Numbered from the stretch's first letter, positions 8,211-18,555 are shown. The stretch: 41,316 nucleotides of DNA from Chromatiales bacterium (GCA_002729495.1 PBYE01000075.1:1-41316); one strand, 5' to 3'. Program-made: numbers and translations. The notes: generated from the sequence alone by a model not told the origin.

Positions 8211-8756
8211 ATGAGATACAAAACAAGAAATATTCTGTTGCTTGCAGTGATCGGCTGCGTAATGCCATCAATTGCCATTGCGCAAACCACCGATGGGCTA
8301 AAGATCGGAGTTGTTAACGTCGGACGCCTTCTGCAGGAATCTCCGCAGGCGCAGACGGCCCGCGAGGCTCTCGAGGATGAATTTGCGCCACGGCGTCGCG
8401 AAATTGTCGCGATGCAGACCGCCCTGGAAGAAAAGAATGCAGTGATTCAAAAAAATCTCGAGGTCATGGGGGCGGAAGAGCGCGAGAACGCGCAGCGTGA
8501 CTTGCGCAACGATGAGCGGGCAATCGCACGGGCCCAGAATGAATTCCGGGAAGATCTCGATCTGCGTAATAATGAAGCAATCGGCGGAGTTCAGCAGGGA
8601 GTATTTCGCGAGATTGCGGCCTATGCCGACGGCGCAGGATTTGACCTCATCCTGGCGGACGGCATCGTCTATGCCAGCAATCGAATCGATATTACGCAGG
8701 CTGTACTGGACCGGTTGAAAGCTACCAATCCGGACGGTGGCAATGCCAGCCAGTAA
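8211..8756 (+). CDS. skp: Periplasmic OmpH/Skp-family chaperone
   Basis: Skp holds unfolded outer-membrane proteins in the periplasm and hands them to BAM. The 181-residue product has a signal peptide (cleavage likely after SIAIA, about residue 24), then the conserved start LKIGVVNVGRLLQESPQA, a long charged coiled-coil arm (about 55-115), and a C-terminal beta strand region with FDLILADGIVYAS. It is slightly longer than E. coli Skp (161 residues). The ATG at 8211 has AAAGG upstream. It sits between bamA and lpxD as in most gammaproteobacteria. Confidence 0.93.
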   Translation: MRYKTRNILLLAVIGCVMPSIAIAQTTDGLKIGVVNVGRLLQESPQAQTAREALEDEFAPRRREIVAMQTALEEKNAVIQKNLEVMGAEERENAQRDLRNDERAIARAQNEFREDLDLRNNEAIGGVQQGVFREIAAYADGAGFDLILADGIVYASNRIDITQAVLDRLKATNPDGGNASQ

Positions 8757-8806
8757 CGGCTCAGGCAGCTGAAAAACCGGGCAGCGGCACACGCGGGAGA
8801 TGACTT

Positions 8807-9835
8807 GTGGCAGCTATCACACTGGCTGAGTTGGCGGTTCGATACGGGTGCGAGCTGCGTGGTGACCCGGATCTTGTTGTGAGTTCAGTTGCGACGTTGG
8901 ATGCGGCTGAACCCGGCGCTATTTGCTTCCTGGCAAATTCTGCCTATCGCTCGCTACTGGGTTCAGCGAAGGCCACCGCCGTTATCCTCACGGAAGAAGA
9001 TGCGGATGAGTGCCCGGTCGCCTGTCTCGTAACCCCCAATCCGTATGCGGCCTACGCCGCTGTCGCGGCCGAGCTCTATCCTGCGCGAAAGCTCAATCCC
9101 GGTGTACACCCAAGCGTCGTTTGCGACCCGGAAACACTTGTCCCGGCCAGCGCCGAAGTAGGCCCGGGCGCCGTCCTGGGCGCTAATGTTCAACTGGGCG
9201 AGCGAATATACATAGGCGCTAACACGGTAATTGGCGACGACGTAACTATCGGTGATGATGGTTGGCTGGCAGCCAACGTTAGTCTCTATTCCGGCACCCG
9301 GCTCGGTAAGCGCTGCAGGCTGCATTCAGGCTCTGTTATCGGGTCTGATGGCTTCGGTATCGCGCAAAGTGAATCAGGGTGGGTAAAGGTGCCGCAGGTG
9401 GGCGGAGTGGAGATAGGCGATGATTTCGAAATGGGGGCCAATACAACCATAGATCGTGGCGCCATCGATGACACGCACATTGGCAACGATGTCAAATTAG
9501 ATAACCTGGTGCAGGTTGCTCACAATGCAAGCATCGGGGATCACACAGCCATTGCTGCAATGTCGGGAATTGCCGGCAGCGCGACCATAGGCGCCCGTTG
9601 CCAGATTGGTGGTAATTCAGCAGTGCTCGGGCATTTTGAAGTCTGTGACGATGTTTCTATACATGCGCAGTCGCTGGTTACCAGGGCTATTCGGAAGCCG
9701 GGGGCATATTCCTCGGCATTCGGCGTGGAGGAAGTCGGCAAATGGCGACGCCTGGTTGGCCGTGTAAAGAGACTGGAGGTTGTCGCAGGGCAAATTAAGG
9801 AGCTACAGAAGAAGGTGAAAGGATTGATTAAGTGA
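8807..9835 (+). CDS. lpxD: UDP-3-O-acylglucosamine N-acyltransferase
   Basis: LpxD adds the N-linked 3-hydroxyacyl chain to UDP-3-O-acyl-glucosamine, the third step of lipid A synthesis. The 342-residue protein has an N-terminal uridine-binding domain, then a left-handed beta-helix of hexapeptide repeats (about residues 105-300) and a C-terminal helix rich in Lys. The catalytic-His context VQVAHNASIGDHTAIAAMSG is present, as is DNLVQ before it. The start is GTG at 8807 with GGGAGA just upstream (8795-8800). fabZ, which normally follows, is absent; lpxA starts 17 bases downstream. Confidence 0.96.
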   Translation: MAAITLAELAVRYGCELRGDPDLVVSSVATLDAAEPGAICFLANSAYRSLLGSAKATAVILTEEDADECPVACLVTPNPYAAYAAVAAELYPARKLNPGVHPSVVCDPETLVPASAEVGPGAVLGANVQLGERIYIGANTVIGDDVTIGDDGWLAANVSLYSGTRLGKRCRLHSGSVIGSDGFGIAQSESGWVKVPQVGGVEIGDDFEMGANTTIDRGAIDDTHIGNDVKLDNLVQVAHNASIGDHTAIAAMSGIAGSATIGARCQIGGNSAVLGHFEVCDDVSIHAQSLVTRAIRKPGAYSSAFGVEEVGKWRRLVGRVKRLEVVAGQIKELQKKVKGLIK

Positions 9836-9851
9836 AGGCACAGGAATCCCA

Positions 9852-10628
9852 ATGTCGTTGATTCATCCCACCGCTGTCATTTCGCCAGAGGCGTCGCTGG
9901 ATTCGTCCGTCCGGGTTGGCCCGTACAGTGTCATCGAGGCAGGCGTCGAGATAGGAGCAGATACTGAAATACGCAGCCACTGCTTTATTAGGGGGAAAAC
10001 AACGATAGGTGAACGTAATCGCATTTTTCAGTTTGCCTCGATTGGAGATGATCCACAGGACAAAAAGTATGCGGGTGAAGACACTCAACTCGTCATGGGA
10101 AATGGGAATACTATTCGCGAGTACTGCAACTTCAATCGTGGAACGGCGCAGGACACCGGCGTAACGAAGATTGGCGATAACAACTGGTTCATGGCTAACG
10201 TGCATTTAGCCCACGATTGCGAGGTTGGTAACGAGACTATCTTTGCTAACTGCGCCACGCTGGGGGGCCACGTTTTGGTTGATGACTATGCAATTCTCGG
10301 AGGCTTCGTGGCTGTGCATCAGTATTGCCGCGTCGGTGCCCATGCATTTATCGGAGTAAATTCCTGCATTACACGTGACGTTCCCCCCTACGTGATGGCC
10401 GCCGGACATACAGCAGTGCCGCGCGGTATTAATGCGGAAGGGCTAAAGCGGCGTGGTTTTGATGGTCGCCAGCTTCGCAATATCAAAGAAGCCTACCGAT
10501 GTCTTTACCGAAGCGGCCTGAGTTTGGATGAAGCACGCGCAAAGATAGAAGCACTGACCGACGAGCAACCCGAGCTGGAAATATTTGCAGCATTCTTGAA
10601 GTCGTCCGAACGTCGTTTTATCCGCTGA
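9852..10628 (+). CDS. lpxA: Acyl-ACP--UDP-N-acetylglucosamine O-acyltransferase
   Basis: LpxA starts lipid A synthesis by moving a 3-hydroxyacyl chain from ACP to UDP-GlcNAc. The product is 258 residues: a left-handed beta-helix of hexapeptide repeats followed by an alpha-helical C-terminus (GLKRRGF onward). The catalytic base is His121 in VHLAHDCEVGN, and the substrate-binding VHQ motif is at residues 155-157. The residue aligned with the E. coli acyl-chain ruler Gly173 is Val169, which suggests a shorter acyl donor than C14. It lies between lpxD and lpxB with tight spacing, so the three are probably cotranscribed. Confidence 0.97.
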   Translation: MSLIHPTAVISPEASLDSSVRVGPYSVIEAGVEIGADTEIRSHCFIRGKTTIGERNRIFQFASIGDDPQDKKYAGEDTQLVMGNGNTIREYCNFNRGTAQDTGVTKIGDNNWFMANVHLAHDCEVGNETIFANCATLGGHVLVDDYAILGGFVAVHQYCRVGAHAFIGVNSCITRDVPPYVMAAGHTAVPRGINAEGLKRRGFDGRQLRNIKEAYRCLYRSGLSLDEARAKIEALTDEQPELEIFAAFLKSSERRFIR

Positions 10629-10639
10629 GTTAAGCGAAA

Positions 10640-11785
10640 GTGCTGAAAATTGTCATCATAGCTGGCGAAGCATCCGGCGATGCACTGGCAGGAGGCCTGA
10701 TACGTGAGTTGCGCCGAATCTACCCGGAAGCAAGTTTTGCCGGGGTCACGGGATCCAGCATGCGCCGCGAGGGTTGTGAATCCTGGGGCGATATAGAACA
10801 GCTGGCGGTCATGGGACTGCTCGAAGTTATTCGCCACCTGCCTCGCATCCGCCGCTTAAAAAGGGCTATAGAAGATCGGTTGCGTGCCGATCCACCGGAT
10901 ATCCTGATCGGCGTCGATGCGCCGGATTTCAACCTGCGGATCGAAAAGCATGCGCGTTCTCTTGGTATCCGCACGGTTCAATACGTTTGCCCATCTGTAT
11001 GGGCCTGGAGGAGCGGCAGGGTCAAAACGATTCGCGAGGCATGCGACCATGTGCTCTGCCTGTTACCGATAGAGCCTGGCTTTCTGGAAGAACACGGCAT
11101 CGAGGCGACGTTCGTGGGGCACCCGCTTGCAGACCAGATTGCAGGCGATAATGACAAGAGCGCATCGAGGCACGCCCTGGGCCTGCAGGATGGGCCTATA
11201 GTTGCCTTGTTGCCGGGAAGCCGGCGAGCCGAAATCGAGAGGCTTGGGCGGGTTTTCCTGCAGGCTGCCGAGCAGGTTAGGGAGAACGACGCTTCTGTCA
11301 GCTTTGTTGTTGCGGCAGCATCCCCGAAGATTGCCAGGCTGATCGAAGCACAGTGTGAGGGCAGCAAGTTGGGTGACTCGCTTCGGGTAGTTACCAGCCG
11401 CACACGCGAGGTGATCAGCGCTGCTGATACGGTGCTGGTTACGTCCGGTACTGCGACACTGGAGACTATGCTGTTACACAGACCAATGGTTGTGGCCTAT
11501 CGCTTCGCGCCCTTTACCGCCTGGTTCCTCAAGTCCTTCATGCTCAACATCGAGCGTTTCTCCCTCCCGAACATTCTTGCGAACGATGACCTGGTACCGG
11601 AGTACCTTCAGGGAGAGGCAAGCGCACCAGCGCTCGGGGCGGCCGTGCTCGAGCAACTGCGGGACGAGACAGGGTGCAACAGGATGGTTGCGCGTTTTCG
11701 CGAGCTTGCCGACCAAATGAGATGCTCGGCAGATGAGCGGGCAGCTGCAGCCATCGCCAATGTACTGACCGATAAAGCTGAATAA
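10640..11785 (+). CDS. lpxB: Lipid-A-disaccharide synthase
   Basis: LpxB, a GT19 glycosyltransferase, condenses UDP-2,3-diacylglucosamine with lipid X to form the beta-1,6 disaccharide on the inner face of the inner membrane. The 381-residue product matches E. coli (382). Visible signatures are the N-terminal IIAGEASGDALAGGLI, GVDAPDFNLRIE, YVCPSVWAWR, and LLPGSRRAEIERL; the late SGTATLETMLLHRPMVVAYR segment forms part of the UDP site. The start is GTG at 10640, eleven bases after lpxA. The gap to rnhB is about 230 bp and contains a strong hairpin. Confidence 0.96.
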   Translation: MLKIVIIAGEASGDALAGGLIRELRRIYPEASFAGVTGSSMRREGCESWGDIEQLAVMGLLEVIRHLPRIRRLKRAIEDRLRADPPDILIGVDAPDFNLRIEKHARSLGIRTVQYVCPSVWAWRSGRVKTIREACDHVLCLLPIEPGFLEEHGIEATFVGHPLADQIAGDNDKSASRHALGLQDGPIVALLPGSRRAEIERLGRVFLQAAEQVRENDASVSFVVAAASPKIARLIEAQCEGSKLGDSLRVVTSRTREVISAADTVLVTSGTATLETMLLHRPMVVAYRFAPFTAWFLKSFMLNIERFSLPNILANDDLVPEYLQGEASAPALGAAVLEQLRDETGCNRMVARFRELADQMRCSADERAAAAIANVLTDKAE

Positions 11786-11949
11786 TATTCAATATGTTAT
11801 GGCTACTTCCTAAACTGCTATCCAGGTGGTGAAGGCCTGGGTTCGGTTCCCGACCAGCCGGTTTGGCTGCAGATAGCGATTGCCGACCATGCCTTTATAA
11901 ACATCGGCTGGAATATCACGGTCTATTCCACGTAATCTATCCGGTCAGG

Positions 11950-11979
11950 CGGCCTTTTGGCCGCGAGGCCAAAAGGCCG
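11950..11979 (+). other. Perfect 13-bp hairpin capped by a GCGA (GNRA-type) tetraloop
   Basis: GGCCTTTTGGCC at 11951-11962 and its exact reverse complement at 11967-11978 flank the four bases GCGA; the closing C11950-G11979 pair extends the stem to 13 bp. There is no downstream T run, so it is not a canonical terminator. The remainder of the 11786-12019 gap shows only short weak inverted repeats. The hairpin covers the furthest-upstream TTG (11957) of the rnhB frame. Confidence 0.75.
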
Positions 11980-12019
11980 GGTAAATGCGACGGGTCGGTG
12001 TGGCGCGGACCCAAAAGGG

Positions 12020-12622
12020 TTGAGGTTGTTAGCGGTAGGCGGCGTTGACGAAGCGGGCCGGGGCCCACTTGCGGGACCGGTTGTGGCGTGTGCCGTGGTG
12101 CTTGAGGCTGGTCAGAGTATCAGTGGCGTGCGTGATTCAAAAAAATTATCAGCAAATCGTAGAGAAGCGCTGGCAATATCTATTACCCGTGAATCACTTG
12201 CCTGGTCACTTGGATCGGCGAGTGTTAGTGAAATAGATGAGCTGAATATACTCGGCGCAACGATGCTGGCGATGCGTCGCGCCATTGATGGCTTAAGTAC
12301 ACAACCGGGGTTACTGCAAATAGATGGTAATCGTTGCCCCGATCTGCCGGATGCCTATGCCGCAATTACGGAAACGGTGGTGGGTGGAGATGATCTCTGT
12401 CCGGCAATTGCGGCCGCATCGATACTGGCCAAAGTGGAACGTGACAGACAAATGGATGAACTGCACACGATGTACCCCGAATACGGCTTTGACCGGCATC
12501 GCGGCTATCCGACCCGGGCACATCGTGAGGCATTGCTGCGGTTTGGAGTAACGCCCGTCCACAGGCGAAGCTTTCGTCCTGTCAGGGAGGCGGCGGAACT
12601 AAAAGGGGAGGCCTGTCCTTGA
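12020..12622 (+). CDS. rnhB: Ribonuclease HII
   Basis: RNase HII removes RNA from RNA-DNA hybrids and single ribonucleotides from DNA. The catalytic motif [16 protein letters not shown] near the N-terminus supplies the first acidic pair, and [12 protein letters not shown] and the [11 protein letters not shown] block complete the family pattern. The start is uncertain: there is no in-frame ATG or GTG before the first motif. TTG at 12020 gives 200 residues, close to E. coli (198). TTG at 12026, with AAGGG six bases upstream, and TTG at 11957, inside a strong hairpin, are the alternatives. The stop codon overlaps the dnaE start (TTGA), implying translational coupling. Confidence 0.92.
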   Translation: MRLLAVGGVDEAGRGPLAGPVVACAVVLEAGQSISGVRDSKKLSANRREALAISITRESLAWSLGSASVSEIDELNILGATMLAMRRAIDGLSTQPGLLQIDGNRCPDLPDAYAAITETVVGGDDLCPAIAAASILAKVERDRQMDELHTMYPEYGFDRHRGYPTRAHREALLRFGVTPVHRRSFRPVREAAELKGEACP

Positions 12623-15600
12623 ATACAGAGTTTGTACACCTGCATGTGCATTCCGAGTATTCGCTCGTTGATAGCATTGTTCGTCTGCCCGCCCTGGTGG
12701 AAGGCGCAGCCTCCACCGGGCAGGCTGCGATAGCGGTTACAGATCAGGGCAACATGTTCGGGTTAGTGAAGTTTTTTAAAGCAGCGCTGGCAGCCGGGGT
12801 TAAACCTGTAGTCGGCGCCGACGTAATGGTCTCGACACCGCATACCAAGGCGGGCTATGCGCGGCTGGTATTACTGTGCAAAGACGCCGCCGGTTACCTG
12901 AATCTCAAGCAACTTATCACGCGATCATATGTAGAGGGACAGCATAATGGCATTCCGGTGATAGCTGAAAGCTGGCTGGAAGGGCCAGAAGTTGCAGGGT
13001 TAATCGCGTTGTCCGGCGGAAGAGAGGGCGCCCTGGCCGGCTTGTTAGGCGCGCGCAGGTTCGACGAGGCGGCAGCGTGGCTTGCGCATTACCGTAATAT
13101 TTTTTCCGGCGACTTCTATATTGAGTTGCAGCGTACGGGCCGGCCGGGTGATGAAGACTACGTAGGCCGTGCGGTCAATCTTGCCAGTTCTGCTGCTTGT
13201 CCGGTTGTCGCCACAAATGATGTGCGCTTCCTGGCGCCTGCAGAATTTGAAGCACATGAAGCTAAGACCTGCATCCAGGGAGGTTACACGCTCGACGATT
13301 CCTCCCGGCCGCGCAACTATAGCGACCAGCAATATCTTCGCAGCACCGACGAAATGAGCACGCTGTTTGCTGATTTGCCGGAGGCGTTGCAGAACACGGT
13401 CGAGATTGCAAAACGCTGCAACGTCAGCCTGGAGTTTGGCAAAAGTTTTCTGCCGGAGTACGAAATCCCGGGCGGTGCCACTCCTGATCAGCAGCTTAAG
13501 CAACTCGCACGGGATGGTCTCGATGCCAAACTGGCCGGAAAAGGACAAACGCCGGAGGAACGGCTGGTTTATGAGCAACGGCTGGCGCGTGAACTCGACG
13601 TAATCAGCGAGATGGGATATCCCGGGTATTTTCTGATAGTCGCGGATTTTATCAGCTGGGCGCGTAACAACGGCGTGCCGGTCGGGCCGGGACGGGGCTC
13701 GGGTGCTGGATCTCTTGTCGCGTGGGTGATCGGGATTACGGATCTCGATCCACTGCAGTTCAATTTACTTTTCGAGCGCTTCCTGAATCCCGAACGAATT
13801 TCTATGCCGGATTTCGATATAGATTTCTGTATGGAGGGGCGGGATCGTGTAATTGATTACGTGGCCAGCCGCTACGGGCGAGACCGGGTTTCCCAGATCA
13901 TTACTTTCGGCACCATGGGTGCCAAGGCCGTAATACGTGATGTCGGGCGGGTAATGGGGCACCCATATGGTTTTGCGGACAAAATCGCCAAGCTTATTCC
14001 ACTGACCCCCGGGATGACCCTGGAACAGGCCTTTGAAGAAGAGCCGGAGCTCGGTCAGATGTACACGGCGGATGATGAAGTGCGTGTCGTTATCGACATG
14101 GCGCGACAGCTTGAAGGCCTGGCAAGAAATGCCGGCACCCACGCCGGGGGAGTGGTTATTGCTCCATCCGAACTTACTAAGTTTGCCCCTCTGTACCGGG
14201 CCGACGGGGAAACCACAACAGTAACGCAGTTCGACATGAAGGATGTTGAAGCAGTCGGCCTGGTCAAGTTCGATTTTCTCGGGCTGCGCACACTGACAGT
14301 AGTTGATCATGCGTTAAATACGGTCAACAAAAAACGCAAGGCCGATGGGCTTGAACCCGTCAGCCTCGACAAAATCCCCATGGATGATGACGCGACCTTC
14401 AGGCTGTTGCGATCCAGTCGGACCCACGCGGTGTTTCAGCTTGAATCGCGCGGAATGCGCGACCTGATCAAGCGGCTGAAGCCGGATTGTTTCGATGACA
14501 TCGTTGCGCTCGTCGCCCTGTTTCGCCCAGGGCCATTGCAGTCGGGGATGGTTGATACTTTCATTGAGCGCAAGCACGGCGGCAGCAGTGCGCCGGTCGA
14601 TTATCTGCACCCGGCGCTGGAACCAGTGTTGGCGAATACATATGGAGTCATTCTTTACCAGGAGCAGGTGATGCAAACGGCCCAGATACTGGCCGGTTAT
14701 TCACTAGGTCAGGCTGATCTGCTCCGCCGTGCAATGGGCAAGAAAATAGCCTCCGAGATGCGTAAGCAAAGGAATGTTTTTGTCGAAGGTGCTGTTAAGA
14801 ACAATGTGGATGAAAAAATTGCGGCACATATTTTTGGCCTCATGGAGAAGTTTGCGGAATACGGCTTTAACAAGTCGCACTCGGCTGCGTATGCCTTGCT
14901 GGCTTACCAAACGGCCTGGTTAAAAGCGCACTATCCGGCCGCATTTATGGCCTCGGCCCTCTCCGCTGACATGGAGCAGACCGACAAGCTGAAGTTGCAC
15001 CAGCGGGAACTCAGGGCCATGGAGCTCGAACTATTGCGGCCTGACGTTAACAACTCGGGCACGACTTTTACCGTGATCGACGACCGGCGCATATCCTATG
15101 GCCTGGGAGCGCTCAAGGGGCTGGGCCGTATGGCCGCCGATTCCATCGTTGCAGAACGTAGCAATAACGGTAATTTTAGTGACCTGCATGACTTTTGTCG
15201 GCGCATAGACTCGCAAAAAGTAAACAAGCGTGCCATTGAAGCCCTGATAAAGGCAGGCGCGCTCGACGCGCAGGGGGCGAATCGTCCCAGCCTGCTGGCG
15301 GACTTACCAGTGGCGATGGAAAGTGCCGAACAGAATGCGCGGGCAATGGAGGCGGGGCAAAATGACATGTTTGGCACTGATGCGCCACCAACGCCGGCGG
15401 TTCGAGGTTCGAACCTGGCCCGATGGAGCCCGCTCAAGTTATACCGTTACGAATATGAAAGCCTGGGCCTGTACCTCAGCGGCCATCCCTTCGACCAGTA
15501 TCGTGACGACTGCCCGCATATTTGTACGGGGCTGATTGGTTCGGTTGTGAAATCCACGCCAAAACCGGCAGCAAGCAGCGGACCCCGGCGGGCGGGACTG

Positions 15601-16110
15601 GAAGTGACGCTGGCCGGACTGATATCTGACATACGTAAACGTGGAAACAGGGTAACCATGTTCCTGGACGATGGAGAAGATCGTGTCGAACTGACCCTGT
15701 ACAACGATGCATATCAGAACTACCGGCACCTTATCGAGGAGCATGCGATAAGAGTTGTACGCGGACGCATTCGCTTCGATGGCTTTATCGATGGATGGCG
15801 TGTCACGGTCAGTGCGGTCAAAGACATCGACCGGGTCGTCGAGCAGCAGGCCTCGCAGTTGGTAATCCAGTGGCTGGCGCGGGAAAGTGAGGGGCTGGAT
15901 CCGGAGGCGCTGAAAAATATTCTGGAGCCCCACCGACCGGGTCGGTGCAGGGTATCTCTGAATTACCAGAATGCTGATGCCCGGGTATCGGTTCCGCTAT
16001 CGGATGACTGGCGGGTGCGGCCGAGCGGTGAGTTGCGGGACAAGCTGGCGGAGATTGTAGGCCTGCAAGCCTTCAAATTTGACTACGAAAAAGAACATAC
16101 GAACCACTGA
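12619..16110 (+). CDS. dnaE: DNA polymerase III subunit alpha
   Basis: This is the replicative polymerase catalytic subunit, 1163 residues against 1160 in E. coli. It has an N-terminal PHP domain (HLHVHSEYS, about residues 8-16), the C-family polymerase core with catalytic Asp400 and Asp402 in PDFDIDF and Asp552 in KFDFLGL, the [20 protein letters not shown] segment, a tandem helix-hairpin-helix region and an OB-fold ([20 protein letters not shown]) near residues 995-1070. It starts with TTG at 12619, preceded by the strong Shine-Dalgarno AAGGGGAGG, and overlaps the rnhB stop by three bases. Confidence 0.98.
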   Translation: MNTEFVHLHVHSEYSLVDSIVRLPALVEGAASTGQAAIAVTDQGNMFGLVKFFKAALAAGVKPVVGADVMVSTPHTKAGYARLVLLCKDAAGYLNLKQLITRSYVEGQHNGIPVIAESWLEGPEVAGLIALSGGREGALAGLLGARRFDEAAAWLAHYRNIFSGDFYIELQRTGRPGDEDYVGRAVNLASSAACPVVATNDVRFLAPAEFEAHEAKTCIQGGYTLDDSSRPRNYSDQQYLRSTDEMSTLFADLPEALQNTVEIAKRCNVSLEFGKSFLPEYEIPGGATPDQQLKQLARDGLDAKLAGKGQTPEERLVYEQRLARELDVISEMGYPGYFLIVADFISWARNNGVPVGPGRGSGAGSLVAWVIGITDLDPLQFNLLFERFLNPERISMPDFDIDFCMEGRDRVIDYVASRYGRDRVSQIITFGTMGAKAVIRDVGRVMGHPYGFADKIAKLIPLTPGMTLEQAFEEEPELGQMYTADDEVRVVIDMARQLEGLARNAGTHAGGVVIAPSELTKFAPLYRADGETTTVTQFDMKDVEAVGLVKFDFLGLRTLTVVDHALNTVNKKRKADGLEPVSLDKIPMDDDATFRLLRSSRTHAVFQLESRGMRDLIKRLKPDCFDDIVALVALFRPGPLQSGMVDTFIERKHGGSSAPVDYLHPALEPVLANTYGVILYQEQVMQTAQILAGYSLGQADLLRRAMGKKIASEMRKQRNVFVEGAVKNNVDEKIAAHIFGLMEKFAEYGFNKSHSAAYALLAYQTAWLKAHYPAAFMASALSADMEQTDKLKLHQRELRAMELELLRPDVNNSGTTFTVIDDRRISYGLGALKGLGRMAADSIVAERSNNGNFSDLHDFCRRIDSQKVNKRAIEALIKAGALDAQGANRPSLLADLPVAMESAEQNARAMEAGQNDMFGTDAPPTPAVRGSNLARWSPLKLYRYEYESLGLYLSGHPFDQYRDDCPHICTGLIGSVVKSTPKPAASSGPRRAGLEVTLAGLISDIRKRGNRVTMFLDDGEDRVELTLYNDAYQNYRHLIEEHAIRVVRGRIRFDGFIDGWRVTVSAVKDIDRVVEQQASQLVIQWLARESEGLDPEALKNILEPHRPGRCRVSLNYQNADARVSVPLSDDWRVRPSGELRDKLAEIVGLQAFKFDYEKEHTNH

Positions 16111-16187
16111 CGGCCAATTTCTGGCCCGGCTGGTGACCTGCTCAGGTATCATCCGGATATCTGGACTTAAGGAAAGCAAAAACGAAC

Positions 16188-17147
16188 ATGGACCTTAATT
16201 TTCTGGATTTCGAGCAGCCAATAGCCGAACTGGAGGCAAAAATTGATGAGCTGCGGTTCGTTGGCGACGACTCGAATCTGAATATCAGCGAAGAAATCGA
16301 CCGGCTTAAATCAAAAAGCGAGTCGCTGACGCGTAGCATTTTTGCAAATTTGTCGCCCTGGCAAGTTACGCAGCTGGCGAGGCATCCGCAGCGGCCGTAC
16401 ATGCTTGATTACCTGGAAGCTATGTGCCCCGATTTCCAGGAGCTGCACGGAGATCGCATGTATTCGGATGACGCGGCGATAGTCGGCGGCCTGGCCCGCC
16501 TTGCAGGTAAGTCGGTGATGCTGATCGGGCATCAGAAGGGCCGTAATACCAAGAGCCGGGTAAGGCGAAATTATGGCATGCCCAAGCCGGAAGGATATCG
16601 CAAAGCTTTGCGACTGATGCAGATGGCGGAGCGATTCAGTATTCCGATTATCACGCTTATAGATACGCCCGGGGCTTACCCGGGTGTCGGTGCTGAAGAA
16701 CGCGGGCAGAGTGAGGCAATTGCACGCAACCTGTTTGCAATGGCAAGCCTTCGTACGCCGATCATCAGCGTGGTGATTGGCGAGGGGGGTTCCGGAGGCG
16801 CGCTGGCTATCGGCGTAAGCGACCATCTGATCATGTTGGAGTACAGTATTTATTCGGTAATTTCACCGGAAGGCTGCGCAAGTATCCTCTGGAAAAATGC
16901 CGAGAAGGCCGAAGCTGCGGCAACTGCAATGGGCATTACCGCGGAACGGCTCCGCGGGCTTGGGCTGGTAGACGAAGTGATTCCTGAACCGCTGGGCGGG
17001 GCGCACCGGGCGCCACAGGCTATGGCGGAAACCCTGCAGAACGCTATTGTTGCTACCCTGGGTAACCTGGACAGTGTCGATATGGATGAAGTGCTGGCGC
17101 GCCGCAAGCAACGCGTGGAGTCAGTCGGGCGATTCCGTGAAGGCTGA
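16188..17147 (+). CDS. accA: Acetyl-CoA carboxylase carboxyltransferase subunit alpha
   Basis: AccA pairs with AccD to transfer CO2 from carboxybiotin to acetyl-CoA, giving malonyl-CoA for fatty acid synthesis. The product is 319 residues, the same as E. coli. Conserved segments are the N-terminal [39 protein letters not shown], the [20 protein letters not shown] block, and [12 protein letters not shown], which forms the oxyanion-hole and CoA region. The ATG at 16188 follows AAGGA with somewhat long spacing. Its place after dnaE is the standard gammaproteobacterial arrangement. Confidence 0.97.
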   Translation: MDLNFLDFEQPIAELEAKIDELRFVGDDSNLNISEEIDRLKSKSESLTRSIFANLSPWQVTQLARHPQRPYMLDYLEAMCPDFQELHGDRMYSDDAAIVGGLARLAGKSVMLIGHQKGRNTKSRVRRNYGMPKPEGYRKALRLMQMAERFSIPIITLIDTPGAYPGVGAEERGQSEAIARNLFAMASLRTPIISVVIGEGGSGGALAIGVSDHLIMLEYSIYSVISPEGCASILWKNAEKAEAAATAMGITAERLRGLGLVDEVIPEPLGGAHRAPQAMAETLQNAIVATLGNLDSVDMDEVLARRKQRVESVGRFREG

Positions 17148-17196
17148 CGCGCAGCTTTTGTAGTCCGACGAAGCATTGCGTGCTGGTCTGCTTTTT

Positions 17197-18555
17197 ATGT
17201 CCCAACGGAAATTCGAACCTGAGAGTGTCGAGGCAGCAGTCGCCGACTGTCTGCAGCGCTATACGCTTGAAGCCAGGGCGGTATGCGTAGCATTTAGCGG
17301 CGGCATGGATTCAACCGTACTGCTGCATGCCCTGCGAAATTCATCGGTTCGCTTCTTAAGGGCGGTGCATATAAACCATCGATTACACGCAGAATCGGGT
17401 GACTGGGCCCGGCACTGCGAAAAAACCTGCGGTGAACTGGGTGTGCCCCTCACGGTGATTTCCGTTGATGTAGACACGGCAAGCGGAGCAGGGCTTGAGG
17501 CAGCGGCGAGAGAGGCGCGTTACGGCGCGCTTGAGGCCGAGTTAAAAGAAGAGGAGCTACTGGTTATGGCCCATCATCGTGCCGACCAGCTGGAAACTTT
17601 CCTGATGCAGCTCTTTCGTGGTGCGGGGGTACAGGGCCTCGCAGCCATGGCAACCCGCGGCCAGATCGGCCGGCTGGAATTAATTCGGCCCATGTTGAAT
17701 GTGTCAGCCGAAGAAGTCCGGCGTTACGCAGATGCAGCGGGCCTCGAGTGGATAGACGATCCAAGTAATTTGGATACGGATCTCGACAGGAATTTCGTCC
17801 GTCACAATATTGTGCCACGCATTCTGGAACGCTGGCCGTCGGCCGACCGTGCGGTTGCGCGGTCGGCGCGACTGGCCGGTGAGGCAGCTGAAATACTGGA
17901 AATGACCGCCGCGGCAGATATTCAGGCCGGGCTTCACGGCAACCGTTTGCAACTCGATGTCCTACGGGCATTGCCGGGGCCGCGCCAGCGCAATGCATTG
18001 CGCTGGATGTTGCGTACGCTTGGGTTGGCAACACCTTCCGAGAAGCAGGTGTCCGACTGCATCACCGCCATGCTTGAGTCCCGCCCCGACAGCAATCCCG
18101 AGGCAGCGTGGCCGGGTGTGCGAATCCATCGATTCAGGGACTGCCTGTGGTGTTACTCGGAGGATCAGGATCCGGCTAACTGTATTGTTCCGGTCGATGG
18201 CTATCCGTGGGATCCGGAGCGGCCGCTGAACATGGGCCCGGTGCGGGGCACACTTTCAATGGCCACCGAGACGGGCGCGGGAATCGCGCCTGAATTCATC
18301 AGCAAAAATCTGGAGGTGCGTTTCCGGCAGGGCGGAGAAAAGCTGCGCGCGCGTGGCAGGGGGCGTACCCGGCCGCTGAAGAATCTGCTGCAGGAGTCCG
18401 ATATTCCGCCATGGATGCGTCGCCATATCCCCCTGGTCTACAGCGGCGAGACCTTGCTGGCGGCCGGTGATCTCTGGGTTAACGCAGATTGCGCAGCCGG
18501 ACCCGGCCAGGTGGGTCGAACGATACACTGGAGCGACTATTCACCTATCCGCTAG
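17197..18555 (+). CDS. tilS: tRNA(Ile)-lysidine synthase
   Basis: TilS converts C34 of the CAU-anticodon isoleucine tRNA to lysidine, so that it reads AUA. The PP-loop ATP-binding motif SGGMDS is at residues 34-39 of the ATG-17197 form, followed by HINHRLH and MAHHRADQLETFLMQLFRGAG. The middle and C-terminal domains fit bacterial TilS with its C-terminal tRNA-binding region (VRFRQGGEKL, then PLKNLLQE). I chose the ATG at 17197 (452 residues); an in-frame TTG at 17176 would add seven. Neither has a clear Shine-Dalgarno site. The accA-tilS-pyrG order is the one seen in Pseudomonas. Confidence 0.95.
   Translation: MSQRKFEPESVEAAVADCLQRYTLEARAVCVAFSGGMDSTVLLHALRNSSVRFLRAVHINHRLHAESGDWARHCEKTCGELGVPLTVISVDVDTASGAGLEAAAREARYGALEAELKEEELLVMAHHRADQLETFLMQLFRGAGVQGLAAMATRGQIGRLELIRPMLNVSAEEVRRYADAAGLEWIDDPSNLDTDLDRNFVRHNIVPRILERWPSADRAVARSARLAGEAAEILEMTAAADIQAGLHGNRLQLDVLRALPGPRQRNALRWMLRTLGLATPSEKQVSDCITAMLESRPDSNPEAAWPGVRIHRFRDCLWCYSEDQDPANCIVPVDGYPWDPERPLNMGPVRGTLSMATETGAGIAPEFISKNLEVRFRQGGEKLRARGRGRTRPLKNLLQESDIPPWMRRHIPLVYSGETLLAAGDLWVNADCAAGPGQVGRTIHWSDYSPIR

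Noticed and set aside
11800-11870. tRNA-like stretch containing GGGTTCGGTTCCC
   Set aside because: The T-arm lacks the invariant A58 equivalent, and no acceptor or anticodon stem can be paired.
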